Assembly: GCA_037447655.1 (NCBI GenBank)
Contig: JBBHKE010000102.1
Span: 250,128 to 314,127, forward strand
DNA length: 64,000 nucleotides
Source: Zygnema cylindricum
Lineage: Eukaryota > Streptophyta > Zygnematophyceae > Zygnematales > Zygnemataceae
Direction of reading: 5' to 3'
Shown: positions 1 to 9,713 of the stretch, piece by piece
Layout of the letters: every line of letters starts with the position of its first letter
How positions within the stretch are numbered: the stretch's first letter is position 1
The notes under the pieces: model-generated
Database searches by the model: none
The model's input: the letters and a program-made list of their open reading frames with translations, nothing else
What the model was told of the DNA's origin: nothing
Position numbers and translations under genes: made by a program

Positions 1-318
1 AGTTTGGTCAGGTCACTCTATGAAAGGCATGGTTTGGTTCAGATACCAAACCACAATTGATTGATTGCCACACATATTTGTACTAATGGTTCTCCGAAAT
101 ATATGTCATTACAGTCAGACTAGGGCAAGAGTGAAAACTTTTACAGGATTCAGAACCAAACAGTTTTAGAATTTTTTTAACAAATTCAAACAATAAACCA
201 GCCGAATCAGGTTGGGCTAAATCACATATGAGCAGTAAACAGATATATCACATATTTGCGTGTTTTTCAAATAACAAAAAAACACGTTTTCAAAAAGAGA
301 TTTCAACAATAAATTTAC

Positions 319-386
319 CTTAAGAGACTTCTGCTCAATTAGAGCCTTTCGACAAATGTCTTCAGTTTGTATCTGAGGCTGCGTAA
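319..386 (-). CDS. Exon 3 of the unrecognised left-edge gene
   Basis: A 68-bp exon with acceptor GGACAG|TT at 387/386 and donor AAG|GTAAAT at 319/318. It continues the frame of exon 2 exactly (phase 1 in, phase 0 out) and prolongs the helical segment with TQPQIQTEDICRKALIEQKS. The next exon was not identified in bases 1-318, so the 3' part probably lies outside the window. Confidence 0.45.
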
Positions 387-667
387 CTGTCCACCCGAAT
401 TGCCAAGAAATCAAACAGATCATTAGCAACCCATCCTTATCCAAAGATAACCAAGAATGTCTTACATATCATGCCAACAAAACACATTACTATACAGGGT
501 TAGACAAAGTGAATATCTTGTTAAACTCTGAACAGGTTCGCCTAAACCTCCATTTTATACTGGTGTAGAATGCCCTTCAGTCCTCCAGCATTTCCGCCTT
601 GGAAAAGAAAGACAATGATATGAAGCATGTTATACTTAACACAAGCAGTAGAGCAGAACACCATGTA

Positions 668-870
668 TCGTTATTAGCGTCAAGGAATAAAAAACATGGG
701 GTTTAAATCAATGTTATTAATTCCAATTTAGTTCCAAAGGACGCGGCTGGTTTAGAACCATTCAAAGAAATAGTATTAAGAAAAAAAGAATTAGTGTCAT
801 TGACACTATTTTGGGTTCGAGAAGCTAAAACTTATGGGCACCGATATAATACCATTGACGCTAATAAGGA
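668..870. mobile_element. MITE-like inverted-repeat element in intron
   Basis: A ~203-bp segment flanked by imperfect ~19-bp terminal inverted repeats: left TCGTTATTAGCGTCAAGG at 668-685, right its near complement at 852-870. It lies inside intron 2 of the left-edge gene and has no coding capacity. The ends resemble those of elements at 56727-56940 and 59661-59880 (shared core TTATTAGNGT), suggesting one family. The target duplication is not clear. Confidence 0.5.
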
Positions 871-1114
871 TTATTGCACTATGCATTGATTTACATTAAA
901 CATAGAGACTGACGCAAATGCAAGACAACTCAAATCAGAACTATTGACCAGGAGTCGGGTTGCTCCAGGACTAACACAACGATTGAGAAAATCAAAACAC
1001 AGTACCATTTGAAGTGGTGCAGAGTTTAAAATCCTCACTGGTGAAGCCCAGAAAAGATCACAACTAGGCGTCTCTCTATACTCAGCAACTCAAAGCAGCA
1101 ATCAGAAAAATCAC

Positions 1115-1268
1115 CTTGCAATTCCTTTTGCCGCAAAAGGACAAGCTTTTGAATGACTTGCTCACGCTCCATCCGGCGCTCAGCGGAACTTTGGTTCTTC
1201 TTTTCACACTGGACAACTGCTCTGAAGCCCTTTAAGAGCTCTCCGGCTGTGTAGGTAGGGGGGCGGCC
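1115..1268 (-). CDS. Exon 2 of the unrecognised left-edge gene
   Basis: A 154-bp exon between an acceptor reading CTATGCAG|GG at 1269/1268 and a donor AAG|GTGATT at 1115/1114. It enters in phase 0 and leaves in phase 1, consistent with both neighbours. The peptide begins GRPPTYTAGELLKGFRAVVQ and continues as a highly charged helix containing SSAERRMEREQVIQKLVLLR, probably coiled coil. No known domain is recognised. The donor is weaker than the other two of the gene. Confidence 0.5.
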
Positions 1269-1464
1269 CTGCATAGAAACCCTAAAGTTAACTAATAGCA
1301 CTCACCTACAGGCCTCCGTCTCTACCAATGGTCTGCAATCATGACTACAAAAAATGCCTCCAGAGAGGAATCTGTGCACATGGAGGGAAAAAAAAAAGGA
1401 AAGCGGGAAGAGTGCCTAATTTGATGCCAAAGTAGCATAGGGCGTGGGTCAATATAAAACTTAC

Positions 1465-2037
1465 GTCTTTCAGTTTTTCAGATAAACGTCCATCTCTCTT
1501 TCCTGCACCGGGAAGTTGCTTCTTTGAAAGAAATGCCAGGGCTAGGTCTTCTACAGCCTTTCTGATAGAGAAGGGCAAGGCAACGTTCCGAGAAACGTAT
1601 CCAAGAGCCACCTGCAACAATCTGAGGGCTGCCACGTGGCTAGCGCCACTCTCCTCTGCGCCATGGTCTCCCTCAGGCTCGGCACTGGTACACGCACTGC
1701 CACCAATCCCGACCCCGTCCTGTCCGCCAGGAAGAGTGCCGTCGAGCTCAACCACTGGCCCGTACTTCTCGTCGGCCATTCCAGTGGGGATAGCCTCCAG
1801 AAACTTCTTATCCGGCTCTTCCTGCGCCATAACGTGTAGGCTGCCTGCCTCCCGTCTATCTCCTCCAGAATCAGGCTGGTTATCGCGGCCGGATGGAGCC
1901 GCAGAAGCCCCATGGTCCGCCTTGGAGAGCGACAGCAGACGACGCACTGCGGCAAGGCGCGCGTCGGCCGGCGAGAGCCCCGCTGTCTCGGCGGCCCGCC
2001 ACGCCGCGACGAGCGTCTGGCAGCGCCCGGAGCCCAT
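1465..2037 (-). CDS. Exon 1 of unrecognised three-exon (partial) gene
   Basis: First coding exon of a minus-strand gene that runs off the left edge; 191 codons. I chose the ATG at 2037-2035 because it has a purine at -3 and G at +4; the open frame extends further upstream only with non-ATG codons. The exon starts MGSGRCQTLVAAWRAAETAG, is Ala/Arg-rich and predicted helical, then has an acidic low-complexity stretch and a second helical part (ALRLLQVALGYVSRNVALPF). It ends at a consensus donor (GAC|GTAAGT at 1465/1464) in phase 0, which matches the phase of the exon at 1268. The exon and the ~70 bases upstream are GC- and CpG-rich, unlike the AT-rich surroundings, which suits a gene start. I do not recognise the family and assign no function. 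Gene model moderately sure, function unknown. Confidence 0.55.
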
Positions 2038-4187
2038 CCTGCCGGAGAACGACCGGTGAACATGTGCGGCCGAAGAGACGAGGGGGGAAACACATCGTTG
2101 GGTGACTGCGACCAATTACTAACTAGACCAACTGCTGACCATGAAGACGCGGGTTCGAGGCGCGTCTCTGGCAAACTGACCCCGATGTCAAGTTTTCTTC
2201 GTCAAAACCATAGTTCAAAAGTAGGCGTTTTTATGGTAGACCTTTGGTAGGCGCACAAAACTAGGCACAAAACTCGCGTGGTGGGTGCGTCTCTATGTAC
2301 TTCAAACTTAGAGATTTTTTTTTGTTTTTTAGCGCAGATCCGGCGGACCCGGATTTCGGGTGTCCCTATGTGTACCAAACGAAATTGTCACTTAGGGCGT
2401 GACGATTGTATACGTCGACAATGCCCGTGACGGCTGTCAACGTCTACAATCTGTGATGACGCACGTTATTTTTCGTAACTGCTTGTGACGTCGCGTGACT
2501 TTTCGTGACATTGTAGACCTACCGCCCTCCAGCCTGTGCCGTTTCACGGTTGAAGAAGATGCGTTTTGACTTTGCGTCTATTGTCGGCTCGACGTGAAAT
2601 GGCATCGGAACCTTGAGACCCCTGCAAAAAAAAATCCCGTACCGGATGGAAACGGACAAAACAAAACAAACTGTGTACTTCTCTTTGTCGTATTAAACAA
2701 AAACGGACAAAACATAGCGAATCGTGTACACTTCCACGTCGATTGAAATCGTTTGAATTTTTTGAACAAAACATTACACGTGCGAATACGTGTTCCTATT
2801 TGTTTATAGAAAAGCCCTAATTTTAAAACACATCGGCCCTGTATTTTAAAGATAAGGTTGAAGATGACGTTTTTTGTCGTCGAAGTGGGTCGAAGAACAC
2901 AAGACGACAACATGTAGTACATTTTAAATTCGATGATGACGCAAAATGTACTTCTCTTTTTTTCAATTTTATTGTACGGTTGAAACTTACGCGGTACGGC
3001 TCTAAGTTTTACAGGAAAACGACAGAAAAAAACCCTTACTTAAGCACACAGAGACGCACCCTAAGCATACTGTATGTGTGTGCGTTGTGCACACTTTTGT
3101 ACGAACGAACGAATCTGACGTATCATCATAGTACAGCGCACGCCGCCGTACGAATTTTTTTAGCGAACTGACACGGCGTAAAGGACATTCCGCGGGAAAA
3201 AAACCCGGAAAAAAAAAAAACGCGAACGTAAGTCCTATCGTACGTTGTGTTATGGGCTTTTCATGTGATCTTCTTAGATCGCTACTTTGATCAGCGACCG
3301 TCCGATCGTCCAAATCTGACGGTTTAAATAAAACATACCTCAAAACTCACGGAAAAATAAGAATTTGTCCGAATGTTTTTCAAAATTTAGACATCACGTT
3401 TAATTCTCTATCGATCGATGTGCAACTCGACCCTGTTACTATTATTTTTCATTTTGCGACCAATACAATATGGGTCTTAAGGCCATATTATATGTTTTGC
3501 GTACAATAGGCATATTGTATGGGCCTACTTTCACCTACTTTTGAACCATGGTCAAAACTCATTGGGACACCAAGAGGTACCGTGTACGGTATCTTGGCAA
3601 ATTGGTGGGTCTAACGCCTTTTTGGCTCTAAAACTCAAGACCCACCACTCCACCAAACCCACCAACGGGCGAAACTTGTAACGAACCGAGTCTGTACTGT
3701 ACTGTAGTTGTAGTTGTGGTGCACGATATTACTGGTGCACGGTAATAGTGGTGCACGACAGCGGAAACTGTGGTACGTAAATGGGTACGAGTATGGTACG
3801 GAATGATAGGTTATAGAAATAGACTACGGATACGTAAATAGAGTACGAATATATGGTACATAAACATGAATAGGGTACGTGATAGGGCACAGAAAACCCA
3901 ATATGAAAATAGAGTTCGGATAAAAGGTACGAAACTATAAAAAAGATACGTAACTGGGTACGGCAAACCGTACATAGACAAAGTACGGAACGAAAATAGG
4001 GTACGGAAATTAGATACGAAAAGATAAATAGTGTACTTTAAGGGGTGCGAGGTCTGATGTAAATAAATATAGTACAAAAACGTCAACAGGGTATGGAGTA
4101 AGGGTTAGGAAACACTAATAGCGTACATAGCACTAAAATAGTGTGCACGGTACTATAGTAATGATGCACGCTAAGAGTAGAGTTCAA
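2038..4187. other. Non-coding stretch rich in GTAC/CGTA words
   Basis: No convincing gene. The first ~70 bases are a CpG-rich continuation of the gene start. The rest has irregular tracts: GTGAC/GTCGAC words at 2390-2520, repeats of GGACAAAAC near 2650-2715, a GGTGCACG motif repeated at about 3716-3765, and a strong excess of GTAC words. ORFs here are short and overlap in several frames without family resemblance. Confidence 0.5.
3776..4085. repeat. Degenerate short tandem repeat built on GTACG and AAATAG
   Basis: About 300 bases consist of loosely repeated modules of roughly 14-22 bases alternating GTACG or TACGT with AAATAG or AAATAGNG. Copies are strongly diverged. The ORF on the opposite strand (3811-4086) is a by-product of this repetition. 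Confidence 0.5.
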
Positions 4188-5120
4188 CTTAAGAGTCTCA
4201 TTAAAGCACGGTGACAGTTTAGTTAGCGTTGCACTAGAGGTCCAGTAAAGTTAAAGTTAAAGTCTGATTATCGCGCCTCTACAGTTAGGTTACATTAAGT
4301 TAAAAGCTTAAATATTGTTAGTTGCGTTCCAGCTAAGTAATGTTAAGTTTTAGTCCAGTTAAGAGTTGTGTAACGCTTAGGTTAAGGGTCTCGTTAAAGC
4401 CAAGATACAGTTTAGCTAATGTTCCATTAAAAGGTCCTGTTAAAGTGAATGTTAATGTCCGGTTATCTCGCACGCTAACGATTAGTTATGTCGACATTCT
4501 GTTCCAGATAATGAATGTTATGTTAGGAGCCAGTTAAGATTCGAGTTGAGCTGCGATTAACGGTCCCGTCAAAGCGTGGTTACAGTTCATTTAGTGTTCT
4601 TTTAAAGGTCCCGCTAGAGATAAAGTTAATTTCCGGTTTTCACGCCCTCACAGTCTAGCTATAATAAGTAAAGTTCTGGTTATTCCTAAGTTGCGTCGCA
4701 GTTAAGGCAAAGTTCAGTTAGGATTCAGGTTAAAGCTAAGTTAAACTTAAGCCAAGGGTCTCGTTAAACCGCTGTTACAACGCAGTTATTGGTTACAGTT
4801 TGGTTGGTGTTCTATTTTTTACCGTCGAGTTACATTGGGTTAAAGCTTAGTTACATTCACGTTACATTCAGTTTGTTTTGTACTTATTGTTAAGTCACGT
4901 TCCAATTAAGTAAAGTGATGTTAGGTTTAGTTCAGAGTTGAGTATAACTTAAGTTAAGATTTCCCTTAAAACGCGGTTACAATTCAGTTCGTGTTATTTT
5001 TTCTGGGTCACGTTAAAGCTAAAATGAAAGTTTGATTATCGCGCGGTTACAATTTAATTATAAAAGGGTAAAGCTCAATTATATATGAAGTTGCGTTCTA
5101 GTTAAGCGAAGATATGTTAG
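4188..5120. repeat. Degenerate ~190-bp tandem repeat, about five copies
   Basis: Five successive segments (starting near 4188, 4377, 4557, 4748 and 4947) share the same order of landmarks: a CTTAAG/TTAAGG start, GGTCTCGTTAAAGC or a variant, GTTACAGTT, a GGTCCNGTTAAAG block, TCGCGC/TCTCGC, and GTTGCGTTCCAGTTAAG near the end. Copies are highly diverged, so the array is old. It ends at 5120, where copia-like sequence begins. Confidence 0.6.
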
Positions 5121-5784
5121 AGATAACACATTTCAGGGAAATCATTCCTTTCAGCAATATGGAAGATGTGTCTATTGCTATAATAATGGTCATTTGTATA
5201 GATTTTTTCCTTTGTATATAAAAGCGTGTGAAACAAGTTCTTATCGCAAAGGATGAAAAGTGAGAAGAGCTCCATTTACACCGAGATGTCCGATCAAAAC
5301 TGCGTCTTTTTCAGTCGAAAAAACGGAACCAGTGAATGAGATCGAGAGGGAAAAATCACATGTTGTCAATTTCCCTAAAACTGACAACACCGAGTTTTTT
5401 GTTCTCGCCAAGATGACGGAAGGGGAGAAAGATCTCGGGTGGATCATGGATTCGGGAAATTCCTCACATATGTGTTGGAACAAATCATATTTCAACGATA
5501 TGACATCTAATTCTACTCGTCATATCTTTTATGTTTGTGGTGCTACAGTTGAAGCAAATGCTAAAGGTAACATAGATCTGAATTGTGAGATAGATAGAAA
5601 AGCTGTAAAATGAATTTTGCATTATGTTTTATACGTGCCAAAATTTTAGAAAAATATGTTTTCTACCTTAGTTGCAGAAAGTAAGGGTTTTGATGTCCTT
5701 CAGAGCAAAGGCAAAAAGATATTTAGCAAAGATGGGAGAGTAGCGTTAGTGGGAAAAAGAGTCCCAAACATGTTGTATCGGATG
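5121..5784 (+). pseudogene. Decayed Ty1/copia gag-pol, 5' part
   Basis: Left half of a broken copia polyprotein on the plus strand, without LTR or N-terminal gag. It opens with a damaged zinc knuckle (CVYCYNNGHLYRFF, where the last Cys of C-X2-C-X4-H-X4-C is Phe), then a protease region with WIMDSGNSSHM around 5441-5473 that keeps the DSG catalytic triplet. Stop codons interrupt it (for example at 5611 and 5648). It stops at 5784, where the nested element is inserted, and resumes at 9714: the residues before and after the insertion align continuously with the homologous stretch of the element at 17645-23949. Non-functional. Confidence 0.8.
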
Positions 5785-6962
5785 TGTTGTCCATAGCAAT
5801 TTTCAGCCATGGATTTACCCTCGGAAGCACCACAGACTACCCAAAAACAACCTACTTTGAATCAACACAGAATTCTACAGAAATATCAAAACACGCTGAA
5901 AATACAAACACAATTATTTTCTAGGCTACAAAAGAACCTCACAAAGTTTCAGACAAAAATAATAAACAGAGTGATCACATCATTTGGTCAAAGTTGCGGA
6001 AAAACAGTCTGCCAGAACTTTGATAAAACCGGCCAACTTCACAATGAAGTAAAACACAGACCAGGATCACAATAGGCCTAAAAGTCTGTGAAAATATTAA
6101 AAATACAAAGAGGAACACACATACAAAATTTCAGATAATTCTGCCAACAGATCTGAGAGCAATCCTCAGATAAAATTACCAAAAATGTCCATAAACAGTT
6201 TTTGGTCCAAAAAGTTCCTAAGTCCTAAAATGACTAAGTCCTACAAATATATACAAGAGCTTACTGCTGAATGTACGGAGGCATATCAGCCGTACGCTAT
6301 CTACCAGCTACCTCTATTAATGTTGGTATACCCGAATACTTCAAGGTATGTCAAAATGAGTAACTACATTAATAATTAATTCACAAAAAAACAAATCAAT
6401 GTTCAACCAAATATTTACATCGACGCTTTCGTAAAATCCGCGTACTAAGTATCAACTTGATTAGTCGCTTGAGGACGCCCCACGTCATGAACCGACATCA
6501 CATACGTACGGTCCACTTGATACCACATCATCAAAAATGCAATCCTTTGGAAATATCGGCGGACGCCGTCCGCCCTCCAAATGTTCCACGGACCACTTGC
6601 CGAAATTAAACCGTACCCTCAAAATCTTTTCCGTACCGAACCAACGTCCTTTGCAATAAATACGCCTCTCGAAAATAAAGTACACTTGTCCAAATAAGAC
6701 GCTCCGTACCGGCGGCGTACATATTCAACATTTCGTACATTTCACATCGGATCGCTTCGCGATCCGCCGTCCATTTGTAAACGTATTCCGAGCCACTCAA
6801 TTAATCTCTTTAATTTCAATCGTACAATTACTCCCCCAATCCACAAATCCATTCGAACCTCCATTTGTACCACCACAATATTTCCGGTAATAATGTACGC
6901 ACGAACCGTCGCGTGCGCACAAAATGTGGCGTAAGTACGAAACTAACATTTCAAAAACAACA
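5785..6962 (-). repeat. 3' LTR of nested non-autonomous element
   Basis: 1178-bp LTR nearly identical to the copy at 8530-9708 over its whole length. Contains the GTAC-rich segment and two short hairpins: GGCGGAC/GTCCGCC (6562-6578) and GGATCGC/GCGATCC (6749-6765). Ends are TG...CA. ORFs in both LTR copies (such as those at 6185 and 6485) are LTR shadows. Confidence 0.85.
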
Positions 6963-6973
6963 CTCCCCCGAAA
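6963..6973 (-). other. Polypurine tract of nested element
   Basis: Immediately inside the 3' LTR; on the minus strand it reads TTTCGGGGGAG directly before the LTR start TGTTG, the expected place for plus-strand priming. Confidence 0.65.
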
Positions 6974-7045
6974 TTTTAGTTTCGTGCACCCATAATAAAG
7001 TATGCCGCGTGTCAAATGAAACTGTACCTTTCGTTCAAATATCAC

Positions 7046-7092
7046 CACTGCTTCCGCTGACGTCACCACTGCTTCCGCTGACGTCACCACTG
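7046..7092. repeat. 21-bp tandem repeat, 2.3 copies
   Basis: The unit TCACCACTGCTTCCGCTGACG is repeated twice plus a partial copy inside the nested element, between its second ORF and its 3' LTR. Confidence 0.8.
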
Positions 7093-7279
7093 CACTAACT
7101 GCTTGCTGCCATGTCTTCCGAAATCCTTCCTTCCTAAACACACCATTGCTTCCACTACCTCTTTCTAGGTATTCAAGTTAAAAACTTTTCTTCTCACACA
7201 ATTTCAAAATTTAAAGTTTTAAATCAAAAATTCCTCAAAAAAAGATTACTAAATGTAAAAAATAATTACTTCCCTAAAA

Positions 7280-7834
7280 TTATTTTTCACGATGCTTTCT
7301 TTTGACCATTTTCTGAACATGTTTTCTTCTACGGTTTATCCTTTGACTTCTACTTCTTTTCTTTGTTTTCTTAATAAATTTTGGTATTTTCTCAATTTTT
7401 GAACTTTTTTCTTTTCCAATATTATAAACTTCCTCTCCTACTTCAATTTTCTGAACATATTTTCTCTCTCCCTCTTTAAGTACAGTAATCTCCTCATGCA
7501 AATTATTTTCAGTTTCCACTTCCACTTGACCTTCACTCTCTCTAGCTATCTTCACTACATTAACCTCTTCCTCCTGTAAATCTTTATCACTCACCAATCT
7601 GTCGTCAGAAAAATTGACAGAAACCGAATCCTTTTCTGTCACCACTTTCTCCACACTATTTTCGGTGACAGCAAATGTTTCATTTACTTCCTCATTTTCT
7701 ATATTTCGAAAAATAACAGTCGGCAAGTATACAAATTCATCGACTGGAAGTGTATCCGTTCGTGTTGGGGGTCGAACTCGATCGTCATCCCACCCGTTTC
7801 TGAAATATCCTGTGACACATGCACTTTTATACAA
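7280..7834 (-). CDS. Knuckle-fused acidic/basic ORF of non-autonomous element
   Basis: An open frame of ~184 codons that really begins further upstream (about 7885) in the same frame with an intact retroviral zinc knuckle, CFYCNDLEHTFRVC (C-X2-C-X4-H-X4-C). No ATG opens it; it may be expressed from the gag frame by a shift, but a TGA also separates the two, so it may be damaged. The first ~40 residues resemble the stretch that follows the knuckle in the full copia at 17645-23949. Then it departs into a Glu/Val/Lys-rich segment with no protease DSG motif, and ends in a very basic tail (KKTKKRSRSQRINRRRKHVQ) that could be a nuclear-localisation or nucleic-acid-binding region. I do not recognise this C-terminal part. 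It may be a domain specific to this non-autonomous lineage. Confidence 0.55.
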   Translation of the reverse strand: MYKSACVTGYFRNGWDDDRVRPPTRTDTLPVDEFVYLPTVIFRNIENEEVNETFAVTENSVEKVVTEKDSVSVNFSDDRLVSDKDLQEEEVNVVKIARESEGQVEVETENNLHEEITVLKEGERKYVQKIEVGEEVYNIGKEKSSKIEKIPKFIKKTKKRSRSQRINRRRKHVQKMVKRKHREK

Positions 7835-7943
7835 TGGACATACTCTAAAAGTATGTTCTAAATCATTACAGTAAAAACAATTTTCTGATTTGCAACTTTT
7901 TCAATTTTTCTGAAACAGTAATCTAACACCTTCAAAATTCCCC

Positions 7944-8555
7944 CTATCTTTTAAAGCCTCTTATATCATCTTCTACATCCAAAACAAATCTGATTGCTAA
8001 TGGTAAGTTCCAATCCTTTTTATCAACTTGGTTTAATCTATCAAACGCCCACCTATATTCCTTAGGTAATCCTTTCATTAAAATGAGAGCCTTTTGAACA
8101 TTTGTAAAATTTCCTCCTGCAATATCATTTTCTATAAACAATCTTTGCAAACTAAGGCAATATTTCATCATGCTACCTCCAGCATATTTATATTCAAATA
8201 TTTTTGTAACACTAATCATCCAGTGATACACAGAAGTTTTTTGATAAGTGTATTCTAAACACTTCCATAATTCAGCTGCACTCTTCACATTAAGGTACAT
8301 CATTACAAATTCCTTAGTCATAGATAGCTTGATAATCCTCAAGCACTCCAGGTTTTTCTCCTCCCATTCAGCCGATGTTTGGACACATGTCCCATCCACC
8401 ACATCCATAAGCTCCCTCAACTTAAAGTAGCTCTTCATAATACTCCTCCAACAATAATATTCAGTTCCATCAAATATGGGTAAGTACGATTCATCCAATA
8501 TGGGTAGCCATAGGCGTGGGCCCATAACCTGTTGTCCATAGCAATTTTCAGCCAT
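7944..8555 (-). CDS. Copia-type gag (UBN2-like) of non-autonomous element
   Basis: 203-codon gag ORF with an uninterrupted frame. The start ATG at 8555 lies inside the 5' LTR (MAENCYGQQ is LTR-encoded) and the frame then runs through the primer-binding site, which encodes VMGP. It contains the N-terminal motif seen in plant copia gag (LPIFDGTEYYCWRSIMKSYF) and the UBN2-type pattern ELWKCLEYTYQK ... ILMKGLPKEYRWAFDRL. It encodes the structural protein of virus-like particles. It ends with TAG at 7946-7944, upstream of the zinc knuckle, so gag and knuckle are in different frames. Closest relative in the window is the gag at 22303-22890. Confidence 0.75.
   Translation of the reverse strand: MAENCYGQQVMGPRLWLPILDESYLPIFDGTEYYCWRSIMKSYFKLRELMDVVDGTCVQTSAEWEEKNLECLRIIKLSMTKEFVMMYLNVKSAAELWKCLEYTYQKTSVYHWMISVTKIFEYKYAGGSMMKYCLSLQRLFIENDIAGGNFTNVQKALILMKGLPKEYRWAFDRLNQVDKKDWNLPLAIRFVLDVEDDIRGFKR
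8517..8529 (-). promoter_or_regulatory. Primer-binding site, half initiator tRNA-Met type
   Basis: Directly inside the 5' LTR. On the minus strand it reads GGTTATGGGCCCA, the exact complement of TGGGCCCATAACC, which is the conserved anticodon arm of eukaryotic initiator tRNA-Met rather than its 3' end. Drosophila copia and yeast Ty5 prime in this way from a cleaved half tRNA. Confidence 0.75.
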
Positions 8556-9708
8556 GGGTTTACCCTCGGAAGCACCACAGACTATCCAAAAACAACCTAC
8601 TTTGAATCAACACAGAATTATACAGAAATATCAAAACACGCTGAAACTACAAAAACAATTATTTTCTAGGCTACAAAATAACCTCACAAAGTTTCAGACA
8701 AAAATATAAAACAGAGTGATCACATCATCTGGTCAAAGTTGCGGAAAAACAGTCTGCCAGAACTTTGATAAAACCGGCCAACTTCACAATAAAGTAAAAC
8801 ACAGACTAGGAACACAATAGGTCTAAAAGTCTGTGAAAATATTAAAAATACAAAGAGGAACACACATACAAAATTTCAGATAATTCTGCCAACAGATCTG
8901 AGAGCAATCCTCAGATAAAATTACCAAAAATGTCCATAAACAGTTTTTGGTCCAAAAAGTTCCTAAGTCCTAAAATGACTAATTCCTACAAATATATACA
9001 AGAGCTTACTGCTGAATGTACGGAGGCATATCAGCCGTACGCTATCTACCAGCTACCTCTATTAATGTTGGTATACCCGAATACTTCAAGGTATGTCAAA
9101 ATGAGTAACTACATTAATAATTAATTCACAAAAAAACAAATCAATGTTCAACCAAATATTTACATCGACGCTTCCGTAAAATCCGCGTACTGAGTATCAA
9201 CTTGATTAGTCACTTGAGGACGCCCCACGTCATGAACCGACATCACATACGTACGGTCCACTTGATACCACATCATCAAAAATGCAATCCTTTGGAAATA
9301 TCGGCGGACGCCGTCCGCCCTCCAAATGTTCCACGGACCACTTGCCGAAATTAAACCGTACCCTCAAAATCTTTTCCGTACCGAACCAACGTCCTTTGCA
9401 ATAAATACGCCTCTCGAAAATAAAGTACACTTGTCCAAATAAGACGCTCCGTACCGGCGGCGTACATATTCAACATTTCGTACATTTCACATCGGATCGC
9501 TTTCGCGATCCGCCGTCCATTTGCAAACGTATTCCGAGCCACTCAATTACTCCCTTTAATTTCAATCGTAAAATTACTCCCCCAATCCACAAATCCATTC
9601 GAACCTCCATTTGTACCACCACATTATTTCCGGTTATAATCTACGCACGAACTGTCGCGTTCGCACAAAATGTGGCGTAAGTACGAAACTAACATTTCAA
9701 AAACAACA
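8530..9708 (-). repeat. 5' LTR of nested non-autonomous element
   Basis: 1179-bp copy of the LTR at 5785-6962, differing by scattered substitutions and a 1-base insertion in a hairpin loop (GGATCGC TTTC? region 9494-9511; the stem is preserved). High similarity of the two LTRs indicates a fairly recent insertion. It contains the gag start codon on the minus strand. Confidence 0.85.
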
Positions 9709-9713
9709 GGATG

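Larger units (their letters stand above)
5785..9708 (-). mobile_element. Complete non-autonomous copia-like LTR element (nested)
   Basis: A 3924-bp element inserted into the older copia. It has two LTRs of ~1178 bp starting TGTTGTCC and ending AACAACA on the plus strand, flanked by a perfect 5-bp target duplication GGATG (5780-5784 and 9709-9713). Orientation is minus: the 5' LTR is on the right. The internal region (6963-8529) holds a primer-binding site, a gag-like ORF, a nucleocapsid knuckle fused to a Lys/Glu-rich ORF, and a polypurine tract. There is no protease DSG, integrase or reverse transcriptase, and the 1.57-kb interior is too small for them. It must depend on enzymes of a related copia. 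Confidence 0.85.

Noticed and set aside
1551-2250. Overlapping ORFs on both strands at the CpG-rich gene start
   Set aside because: Shadows of exon 1 in GC-rich sequence; only the minus frame with ATG at 2037 has a phase-compatible donor and downstream exons.
6185-6800. Small ORFs repeated at 8930-9542
   Set aside because: Identical in both LTR copies and without gag-pol similarity; LTR sequence.
8517-8529. Conventional copia PBS (TGGTATCAGAGC)
   Set aside because: Not present next to any LTR here; the half-tRNA match is the only one adjoining the LTR.
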